Source: UMGS1649 sp045652705 (lineage in GTDB: Bacteria; Bacillota; Clostridia; TANB77; CAG-465). From it: a DNA stretch of 27,893 bases. The notes under the pieces are model-generated. The model ran no database searches, was not told where the DNA came from, and was given only the letters and a program-made list of their open reading frames with translations. The DNA is taken from the NCBI GenBank assembly GCA_045652705.1, contig JAZRUV010000022.1, forward strand, positions 1 to 27,893, written 5' to 3'. This document shows positions 21,102-27,893 of the stretch, one piece after another. Both the position numbers and the translations under genes were made by a program. Position 1 is the stretch's first letter. The number at the start of each line of letters is the position of its first letter.

Positions 21102-21659
21102 CTACTCAATATATATAATTCTATATGTATTATCATTAGAATCTGTTGCTATAGCAATATAGCCCTTATTTAGAGTAGTCTCTCCTCTCAATTCACATAA
21201 ATATACATCATTGTCGAGCTCATATATTGCCTTAATTACATTGTATGTATCCATAAATTCTGTAGCATCATATTCGCCTTCCTCATACACATAGAATTTA
21301 TTTAAAAACTCTTTTGCTAATTTTTCATAGTCTTTTCTACTTAAATAATCTTTATAATTATCTGTAAGATAATCATAATATTGTTCATATGGCATCCAAT
21401 CTTCTAATTCTTCATTTCCATAAGTAGATATATATGAATTTAGATATTTATTTACTATTTCTTCCATAATGTAATAAGTTTGTCTATCTTGCGATAAAGT
21501 ACCATATGCAATTAATTGAGTTCCTGTTGTTATTTCATCGTAATTCCATATTCCAACACTTTTGGCCCCTCTAAATAACCCATTTAATAAAAAAAGGGTT
21601 ATTAGGACAAGTATTAAAGTGAATAACAATAATTTTGAATCAACTTTTTTTCCTTCCAT
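21102..21659 (-). CDS. single-pass exported protein of the conjugation operon, possible NTF2-like/VirB8-type
   Basis: The 185-residue protein has a membrane helix at about 9-27 (LLLFTLILVLITLFLLNGLF) and an extracellular domain starting with helices rich in Tyr, Glu and Asp (IMEEIVNKYLNSYISTYGNE), then strands (NVIKAIYELDNDVYLCELRG). A helical start followed by a curved sheet fits an NTF2-like fold. AGGGGGA precedes the ATG. It is 15 bases from the upstream gene. The family was not recognised; it is probably a structural partner of the 279-residue protein. Confidence 0.5.
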   Translation of the reverse strand: MEGKKVDSKLLLFTLILVLITLFLLNGLFRGAKSVGIWNYDEITTGTQLIAYGTLSQDRQTYYIMEEIVNKYLNSYISTYGNEELEDWMPYEQYYDYLTDNYKDYLSRKDYEKLAKEFLNKFYVYEEGEYDATEFMDTYNVIKAIYELDNDVYLCELRGETTLNKGYIAIATDSNDNTYRIIYIE

Positions 21660-21674
21660 AATATCCCCCTATTA

Positions 21675-22715
21675 CTAAATATCATCTATATTAGTCGTGC
21701 CATAGTTTACACCCATCTTTGATGCTGCTTTCTCAAATGACGATATCGCTTTTTTCAATTCACTACTAGAAATACCTGGTTTATAATTAATAACATTTCT
21801 TTGTACAAATTTTGTGGCTCTATCTACCGCTTCAACAGTTGACTTACCAATAGTGTCTCCAACACCGGCGCCAGCCATAACTCCTTGTAACATTTCACCA
21901 ATATCTCCATCGGCACCACCTATTATAGCACCTCCAACTGCACCATTGAAAGACGCTACAGATTCAACTAAACCACTTGCAATATTCTTAATACCTTCGT
22001 CTCTTGATTTTTTAATCTCATCTAATCTATCGTTATAAGTTCTTACGGCATTTCTAATTCTTCTCTTATCTGCTGCAGAAATAGTACCAGCTGCTTCTGC
22101 TCCTCCAACTGCACCAGAGTATGCACTACTACCACCACTTACACCAGAGGCACTGCCAATATCTAAATCTCCTCCACCAACAGGGACAGAGCCTCCAATT
22201 GTAAATGAACCACCTTTAGTAGTTGCAGAAGATGTACCTCTAGACTTTCCTATATAACTTGTCTCACCTGTTTTTTCATTATATTTGAAGCCCATATCCT
22301 CCATGTCTTCTTCTAATCTCGCCCTTGCTTTCCTATTATCTTGTCTTGATTTAGTTATTGCACGCGTTCCGCCTAAAATTTTACCGACATTATCTAAGGC
22401 TCTCTTACCTAATTTTGCTGCAAAAGCAGTTTTAGCAATACTTTGAATTGCATTTTTATGTGAGGCTTTACTGTCACTAAGACCAAATATTTTTTTAGCC
22501 ATGTCTTCAACTTTAAATACTGAAAGTAATGCAAATGTTGCCATTAACCCTAAAGAAGCGTTATTATCATCTGCTGAAATGCTCTCATCTTTACCAACCA
22601 TTCCAAATAATATAATTGTTATTATAATAGCATATATAAATGCCTGTATAGTTTGTGTGAATACCAAAGCTGTAAATTCTTTCAGCCAAGCATTCAAAGC
22701 TCCTCCTTTTCCCAT
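21675..22715 (-). CDS. C-terminal half of a split VirB6-like channel protein
   Basis: The start at 22715 (ATG, protein MGKGGALNAWLKEFTALVFTQT) has AAGGAGG at 22724-22730, overlapping the stop codon of the previous gene. An earlier in-frame ATG at 22766 would overlap that gene and lacks a site. The 346-residue product has two membrane helices, one in the first ~55 residues and one near 60-75, then a basic cytoplasmic stretch, a Gly/Ser-rich linker (about 160-215), and charged helices. In unsplit VirB6/TrbL-like proteins of Gram-positive conjugation systems, the segment FxxxFGKGGAxNxWLKEF is continuous. Here FGK ends the preceding gene and GKGGALNAWLKEF starts this one, so it supplies the rest of the channel protein. 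Confidence 0.7.
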   Translation of the reverse strand: MGKGGALNAWLKEFTALVFTQTIQAFIYAIIITIILFGMVGKDESISADDNNASLGLMATFALLSVFKVEDMAKKIFGLSDSKASHKNAIQSIAKTAFAAKLGKRALDNVGKILGGTRAITKSRQDNRKARARLEEDMEDMGFKYNEKTGETSYIGKSRGTSSATTKGGSFTIGGSVPVGGGDLDIGSASGVSGGSSAYSGAVGGAEAAGTISAADKRRIRNAVRTYNDRLDEIKKSRDEGIKNIASGLVESVASFNGAVGGAIIGGADGDIGEMLQGVMAGAGVGDTIGKSTVEAVDRATKFVQRNVINYKPGISSSELKKAISSFEKAASKMGVNYGTTNIDDI

Positions 22716-22728
22716 TTTCACTACCTCC

Positions 22729-24606
22729 TTACTTTCCAAATTTCTGGAAGAAATCAAATACAACAACGACTGGTGCCATCATTGCTAATAGTATTACATA
22801 GAATAATCTTTTAACGTAAGATATGAATAGTATCAAACTTTGCACTACCAATATCGCATACATTATCATGTTTTCTATTTCTATATTATCTCCAGTTGTT
22901 ACACCTGTTTTATTTGTTGACCTTAGTTCTTTACTATATGAATTATATCTAAAATATGCTGCTAAATCTGCAATAAGTCTTTTTGAGCCACCTGAAACAT
23001 CATCACCATTCTCTGTATGACTTGCACTTTTAAGAAGCGTTAAATCATCTAAAAGTTCTGACCAGAAAAACCTGCTACCAGAATCTGTTGTCATAGGACT
23101 ATACTGCGGATATACTTTTTTAATCCCTGGCGATAATATCCAGTAATTAGCTCCAACATGCATATCCTTCCATTCTTGAATTTCTTTTGCTTTATTACCA
23201 TTTATATATGGCTTATTATTGTTATATGAAACATTAGCTTGTCTAAACCTATTATTTCCTTTGTTTTCTGTCAAAATTGTCATAAACTCATTATATTGTT
23301 CACCAAATATACGAGCCAAATCATAAGTGCTTATAGCCTGATCTGCAAGTAATGAATCTGAATTTGGATCTAATTCAGCAGATTGAGTTTCTTGAGTTTG
23401 TACTCCATCATTAGTCGTATCATGATCAACATCAGAACAAGTACCTCCGCACAGATAAACACAAGCCGCTTGATCATTATCGTTACAACCTGTTAAATCC
23501 GTCCCATTTTCCTCAAGTTCAGCAATTTTATTATCTATATCTTCATAACTAAACTCGCTACTAACACCATTATAACAAGCTTGCAAACACGTCTTATCCA
23601 GTTGTACTTTTTCGCTAACCCCCGGTGCAAGAACTGACTCAACAAGATATGGTACAACTTTAATCTGTCCTAATTCCGAAGCTGTTATTTTAGAATTTCT
23701 TGCCCAATATATAATCATTCCTAACTGCTCATACTGTGTTTTTTCATCAACTGCCACATCATTTCCCCAAGTCCACCATTTAGCTTCTTTTTGGATAGCC
23801 TCTTGTACACCTTTAGAGGTATCTTCTGAAGTACATGCAAACATCCATGTAGAAACGATATTTCTATTCTGATCTATAAGATCTGCAACAGGTATATTGT
23901 TATACGTTGCCTTTATTTGTCTTACATGACTTATTAGCTCATCTATTAAATAGTTTGCTTGCACGCCAGCAATTGCTTCCTTATTTGCACCTTTTAACTG
24001 TTCATCAACAATTTGTGAAGCAACAATTACTAATTGTTCATTTAGATAAAATATAAACGATATTGCATAATGTGTACAAAACAACATTACAAATCCAATC
24101 AACCAATCTACTATTGCCTTCTTGTATTTTGCTTTTTCTGAGGCTATTGTAGATATAACTAGTCTTATAGCCGTGATTAACACTGTAATTCCAAAAAAGG
24201 CAGTTGCCAAAGTAAGAATTGTTGCATATATATTTTTCAAAACTGCCTGGATTGCTGGTTGTCCTACAAAAGATTGTCCATTCGGATTAATAAAGTTCAC
24301 ATCCAATAACGGCACAGCATTAAATACTATCTTATCCGCCCATGGAAAATCCGAAAAACCAGTAAGCAGTTTAAATATTGTTCCTAATATCCATTCAAAA
24401 AATCTTCCTAAAGCATAAATCAGTCTTGCTATTAGCCCAAGTAACGAACTGTTCGAAAATGATTCATCTAATTTAGTGTTAGGTACAGGGTCAGTGCCTG
24501 AATACTCTGTATTAATTGCTGCTAAAACATCATTGTTTAATACAAACACTAAAAACGCTACTAATACTGCTATACAAATTACCTTTAGATATTTTTTTAG
24601 CCTCAT
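22729..24606 (-). CDS. VirB6-like channel protein, N-terminal part, copy 2 (Cys-rich loop)
   Basis: The 625-residue protein has a signal-like first helix (8-29), then helices at about 55-80, 128-155 and 162-190. A long extracellular loop follows, and a final hydrophobic pair (about 565-615) ends DFFQKFGK just before the stop. It is a tandem paralogue of 24655-26265: ends are nearly identical (RFFEWILGTIFKLLTG, FSDFPWADKIVFN, NMIMYAILVVQSLILF) while the loops differ. The loop here has about nine cysteines near residues 335-395 (TCLQACYNG, CVYLCGGTCSD) absent from the paralogue, suggesting disulfides outside the cell. It is a probable structural part of the type IV secretion channel. AGGAGG precedes the ATG. 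Confidence 0.75.
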   Translation of the reverse strand: MRLKKYLKVICIAVLVAFLVFVLNNDVLAAINTEYSGTDPVPNTKLDESFSNSSLLGLIARLIYALGRFFEWILGTIFKLLTGFSDFPWADKIVFNAVPLLDVNFINPNGQSFVGQPAIQAVLKNIYATILTLATAFFGITVLITAIRLVISTIASEKAKYKKAIVDWLIGFVMLFCTHYAISFIFYLNEQLVIVASQIVDEQLKGANKEAIAGVQANYLIDELISHVRQIKATYNNIPVADLIDQNRNIVSTWMFACTSEDTSKGVQEAIQKEAKWWTWGNDVAVDEKTQYEQLGMIIYWARNSKITASELGQIKVVPYLVESVLAPGVSEKVQLDKTCLQACYNGVSSEFSYEDIDNKIAELEENGTDLTGCNDNDQAACVYLCGGTCSDVDHDTTNDGVQTQETQSAELDPNSDSLLADQAISTYDLARIFGEQYNEFMTILTENKGNNRFRQANVSYNNNKPYINGNKAKEIQEWKDMHVGANYWILSPGIKKVYPQYSPMTTDSGSRFFWSELLDDLTLLKSASHTENGDDVSGGSKRLIADLAAYFRYNSYSKELRSTNKTGVTTGDNIEIENMIMYAILVVQSLILFISYVKRLFYVILLAMMAPVVVVFDFFQKFGK

Positions 24607-24654
24607 TACTCCTCCTAATTATTATAAATTACTCTATTCTTATTTATTTGTTTT

Positions 24655-26265
24655 TTACTTTCCAAATTTCTGGAAGAAATCCACAGCGACAACTACCGGT
24701 GCCATCATTGCTAAAAGTATTACATAGAATAATCTTTTAACATATGCTATGAATAATATTAAACTTTGTACAACCAATATGGCATACATTATCATATTCT
24801 GTATTTCTATATTCTTTCCATTTTTTACGCCAGTTACATTTGTTGTCCTCATTTCCTTCTCATATGAGTTATCTCTAAAATACGATGCCAAGTCACTAAC
24901 AAGTCTAAGTGAACCTGCTGTACCTTCTACATACTCACCCGTTCTAGTGTTACTAGCACTTTTTAGCACGGCCATATCATCAAGTACTTGGGTCCAATAC
25001 CAATTTGTTGCATCTATATTGCCACTTATATTGGAATCCATAACCTTTGCACCTTCAGATAAGATATAGTAGTCTTTACCTACATACGTCTCCTTTTGTT
25101 CAATATATCCCACCCCGGATGCTTGAAGTTCACAATGGTACGTACCATCCCCACTTGACTTCCCTTTAACCGTTTCTTCTATTCCATCTAGATGCTGTAC
25201 AAAATAATTATAGTTGGTTTCATCAAAATTGCCTTTAGAATCTGTAAATAATTTCTTTAGTTCACTCGTTTCAACTCCTTGTGCACCAATATAACTAGTA
25301 TTTGAAATTTGCTTAAATAACTTAATATTGTTTCTTATTTCTGTTATTCCAGTTACACTAATATTTTCATCTGCCGCCCACGATACCAACATAATAAGCG
25401 CCCTATATTGATCTTGTGTATTCTTTGCAGTGTCTGCGCCAAATAAATACCAACGTTGTTTTTTCATAAAACCTTCTTGTAAGCCTTTTGATGTGTCATT
25501 AGAAGCTAACGCATTCATCCATGTCATTGTAATATTGGGATTGTCTTTTAAAATTTTAGCTTTTTGTTCACCCAGTGAACTTTCTACACTCTTAACAAAT
25601 GTCTCAAATAACTGTTCCGATTTAGCTTGAGCCATCTCATTTGTTTCATTCAACTGAGATTTTACTAATCTAGAAGCAACCAAAACCAATTGTTCATTTA
25701 AATAAAATATAAAAGAAATAGCATAATGTATACAGAACAACATTACAAACCCAACTAGCCAATCCACAATAGCCTTTTTATATTTTGCTTTATCCGTAGC
25801 AATTGTAGATATTACCAACTTAACGGCTGTAATTAATACTACTAAACCAAAAAAAGTTGTTGCTAAAGTAAAAATAGTTGCGTATAGGTTCTTTAAAACG
25901 TTTTGTATGCTTTCTCGCTCAACAAACGACCCACCACCAGGATTTAGGAAATTCACATCCAGCAATGGCACTGAATTGAATACTATTTTATCTGCCCATG
26001 GGAAATCTGAATATCCTGTAAGTAGTCTAAATATAGTTCCCAATATCCATTCAAAAAATCTTCCTAAGGCATAAATTAATTTAGCCAACAATTCTAAAAA
26101 CGTGCTTTGCTCATATGCTTCATCAAGCGCAACATCCGGAACAGCATCACTTCCCACATAATGTTGATTAATTTCAGCAAAGACAGTATTACTAAATAAT
26201 AGTAATACCATAAATGCTGCAAGTGCAATTATTAAAAACCCCTTCCTATATTTGTTTAGCTTCAT
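24655..26265 (-). CDS. VirB6-like channel protein, N-terminal part, copy 1
   Basis: The start is placed at 26265 (MKLNKYRKGF), which has AGAGGTGG 4 bases upstream and aligns with the start of the paralogue, rather than 30 bases earlier. The 536-residue product has a signal-like helix, three membrane helices in the first ~200 residues, a large polar loop, and a C-terminal hydrophobic pair ending DFFQKFGK and stop, the very same end point as copy 2. Similarity is strong at both ends (FFEWILGTIFRLLTG, DKAKYKKAIVDWLVGFVMLF) and weak in the loop, which lacks the Cys cluster. It follows the VirB4-like gene. It may form alternative or mixed channels with copy 2, sharing the single C-terminal half. 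Confidence 0.75.
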   Translation of the reverse strand: MKLNKYRKGFLIIALAAFMVLLLFSNTVFAEINQHYVGSDAVPDVALDEAYEQSTFLELLAKLIYALGRFFEWILGTIFRLLTGYSDFPWADKIVFNSVPLLDVNFLNPGGGSFVERESIQNVLKNLYATIFTLATTFFGLVVLITAVKLVISTIATDKAKYKKAIVDWLVGFVMLFCIHYAISFIFYLNEQLVLVASRLVKSQLNETNEMAQAKSEQLFETFVKSVESSLGEQKAKILKDNPNITMTWMNALASNDTSKGLQEGFMKKQRWYLFGADTAKNTQDQYRALIMLVSWAADENISVTGITEIRNNIKLFKQISNTSYIGAQGVETSELKKLFTDSKGNFDETNYNYFVQHLDGIEETVKGKSSGDGTYHCELQASGVGYIEQKETYVGKDYYILSEGAKVMDSNISGNIDATNWYWTQVLDDMAVLKSASNTRTGEYVEGTAGSLRLVSDLASYFRDNSYEKEMRTTNVTGVKNGKNIEIQNMIMYAILVVQSLILFIAYVKRLFYVILLAMMAPVVVAVDFFQKFGK

Positions 26266-26297
26266 TAATCCACCTCTATCGCGTAAATAGTGCATAT

Positions 26298-26326
26298 ATT
26301 ATAACACAAATTTACAAATTAGTAAA
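26298..26326 (-). promoter_or_regulatory. candidate internal promoter before the VirB6-like genes
   Basis: On the minus strand TTTACT (26321-26326), 17 bases, TATAAT (26298-26303), in the gap between the VirB4-like gene and the first VirB6-like gene. It would allow membrane components to be made separately from the ATPase. Confidence 0.5.
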
Positions 26327-26332
26327 TATTTT

Positions 26333-27893
26333 TTACTCTTGTTGTTGTTTTGCTTTTCTCATTTCTATAAGTTTACTTAGGTTAGTTTCAACAAACTCAA
26401 ATTCTCTTTGAGTAGGTTTTATTGCTATAACCGCTGATTCAGAACCAAGTCTAAGTAATCCTTCACCCCTACCACAAGTAAGTAGGAAATCTTTTTCACC
26501 TTCAGATAGTTTGAATACTTCTTTTAAATATTCTATTTCAGATTTGTCTTGTGCTAAGAACAATTTTGTTTCTGCTGATGTAAGTATTGCTTGAGCTTCT
26601 TTTTTCTCATAGAAGGCTTGGAATTTTTGTGATACAACTGTAAGTGATACATTTCTTTTTCTAGCACGTCTTGCCATTGTGTTTAAGAATTGTACAGCTT
26701 CAGGGTAATCTAACATCATCCATGCTTCATCAACAAGAACTCTTTTCTTTCTAGCTTTAGATTTATCTTCACTGTTTTTCTTAACATATTTTTCCCATAT
26801 CCATGACATAAGAACTTGTTGTGCAAGTGGTCTTGCATATCTTTCTTCAAGTCCAGATATATCTATGTTTACAAATAGACATCCTTCATTTAATTCGAAT
26901 GTAGATTGTCCATCAAAATATGCCATCTGTCCATTATATTTTCTACAATATTGTTTCATAACTTTTGTTAAATAGTTATAATGGAACGCATATGTTTCGT
27001 TATCGTTTTCTTTTGCTTTTTCTACAAGTCTATCATACCATTCAGATATTGTAGGCATAGGTTTCTTTTCTCTTATTACTTGACCTGATACTGTATCTGA
27101 ATCTAAGTATAAACTTTCTATGTTATTTGTAAATCCTCTTTCAGCATATTCCTCTGCAACAATTTCAGATATTATTTGTTTTGTTAGCTCTGTAACTTCT
27201 TCACTTCTTGTTGCACCTTTTGCCATAGTCGTTAACGCTTGAGTTGCGTCCTCTATTTTGTTTTCAATGTTTAACGTGTAAGTTTCCTTGCCTGTTATTT
27301 CATCTATAATTGTTTCAGGTTCTAAATCGAATATGTTTATAATAGTGTCGCTCTTAGGACCAATAGTTACATTTATTCCTCTTAATGCATCTGCAACAGC
27401 TACATACTCACCTTCAGCATCAAGAACAAGGTTCTCTATCCCCATAAGAACTGCTGAACGAGCCATTATTGTTTTTATTGTAACAGATTTACCAGAACCA
27501 GATTTACCAAATATTATCATGTTGTAGTTTGTCATTGAGTTATCGAAATTATCGAATATAACTGGAAGGCCTGTTTGCTTATTTATTCCAATTGGAACAC
27601 CTGTTGCATGTCCAACATCTGCATTAACAAATGGAAATACAGTAGCCATTGAGCCTCTATCAAAAGTATGTTTTCTAGTTATTTTGTTATTATTAAGAGG
27701 AAGATTTGACTTAAAACCTTCTTCTTGTAAAGCCCACGCAGTTTTTAATCCAACCAAGCTTTTTGAAGCTTCCATAGATAATAACTCAGATAATTTATCT
27801 AATTCATGTTTGTTATATGCAAATAACGTAGATATAATAGTCGCTTCAAACAATTTATTATATCCTGCCGCAATTTGATCACGTAAAACTTCT
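26333..27893 (-). CDS. VirB4/TraE-like conjugation ATPase, 5' end beyond the window
   Basis: At least 519 codons are open to the window edge. The frame continues upstream of an internal TTG at 27851-27853 with EVLRDQIAAGYNKLFEATII, so the true start lies outside; family members are usually 600-850 residues. Walker A is GKSGSGKS (27485-27508), and Walker B is VLVDEAWMML (26711-26740). These are followed by ARRARKRNVSLTVVSQKFQAF and the ETKLFLAQDK arginine-finger region typical of VirB4. The protein powers assembly of the secretion channel at the cytoplasmic membrane. It is the most upstream visible gene of the conjugation operon. Confidence 0.93.
   Translation of the reverse strand, partial: EVLRDQIAAGYNKLFEATIISTLFAYNKHELDKLSELLSMEASKSLVGLKTAWALQEEGFKSNLPLNNNKITRKHTFDRGSMATVFPFVNADVGHATGVPIGINKQTGLPVIFDNFDNSMTNYNMIIFGKSGSGKSVTIKTIMARSAVLMGIENLVLDAEGEYVAVADALRGINVTIGPKSDTIINIFDLEPETIIDEITGKETYTLNIENKIEDATQALTTMAKGATRSEEVTELTKQIISEIVAEEYAERGFTNNIESLYLDSDTVSGQVIREKKPMPTISEWYDRLVEKAKENDNETYAFHYNYLTKVMKQYCRKYNGQMAYFDGQSTFELNEGCLFVNIDISGLEERYARPLAQQVLMSWIWEKYVKKNSEDKSKARKKRVLVDEAWMMLDYPEAVQFLNTMARRARKRNVSLTVVSQKFQAFYEKKEAQAILTSAETKLFLAQDKSEIEYLKEVFKLSEGEKDFLLTCGRGEGLLRLGSESAVIAIKPTQREFEFVETNLSKLIEMRKAKQQQE

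Noticed and set aside
22729..22766. ATG at 22766 as the start of the VirB6 C-terminal gene
   Set aside because: It lies inside the previous gene without a ribosome site; the ATG at 22715 has AAGGAGG at good spacing and matches the family sequence break.
26333..27853. VirB4-like protein starting at the TTG at 27853
   Set aside because: The frame stays open to the window edge with sensible protein sequence, there is no ribosome site at the TTG, and the family is longer.

Overview
This is a strongly AT-rich bacterial window with standard genetic code, purine-rich ribosome sites (GGAGG, AGGGG, GGTG) and very clean sigma-A-type promoters (TTGACA, 17 bases, TATAAT). A spoVS homologue next to a ymdB homologue, and a Gram-positive-style conjugation operon carrying an M23 wall hydrolase, point to a low-GC Bacillota lineage, most likely an uncultured Clostridia member. 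No species can be named from the sequence alone.

Left part, about 1-6,770: on the minus strand lie a frameshifted PBECR-type toxin gene, tRNA-Glu(CUC), spoVS, ymdB, a small DUF5684-type membrane protein, a large O-antigen-ligase-like membrane protein and inorganic pyrophosphatase. The last two are translationally coupled. A RluA-type pseudouridine synthase is divergent from ppa, driven by a back-to-back promoter and apparently leaderless.

Middle part, about 6,780-12,040, mixes metabolism with RNA-linked accessory genes. A DUF3800 gene (putative RNase-H-fold nuclease) is followed on its own strand by two small structured RNAs. They share a core motif and a fold, and each has a -10 box exactly 6 bases upstream; a terminator closes the unit. 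Then come asd, three tandem divergent paralogues of an unrecognised ~115-residue family, a D-2-hydroxyacid dehydrogenase, and a complete type III toxin-antitoxin locus: promoter, 52-base-period antitoxin RNA repeats, leaky terminator, and an AbiQ/ToxN-family endoribonuclease gene.

Right part, about 12,100-27,893, is almost entirely minus strand. A PstS-like binding protein is coupled to a membrane-anchored DUF3298/DUF4163-like protein. Next are a winged-helix replication-relaxation-type protein, a previously uncalled 42-residue membrane protein on the plus strand with a perfect promoter, and then a type IV secretion (conjugation) operon. In transcription order the operon reads: VirB4-like ATPase (5' end cut by the window edge), two paralogous N-terminal halves of a VirB6-like channel protein, one C-terminal half, two single-pass exported proteins (VirB8-like candidates), a 1055-residue anchored M23 peptidase with a Cys-rich repeat insert, and an S1-domain RNA-binding protein. 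No relaxase, coupling protein, integrase or attachment site is visible, so the window shows only part of any mobile element.

The best candidates for a poorly described system are the DUF3800 gene with its twin small RNAs, the split and duplicated VirB6-like protein, and the triplet of unknown small paralogues.
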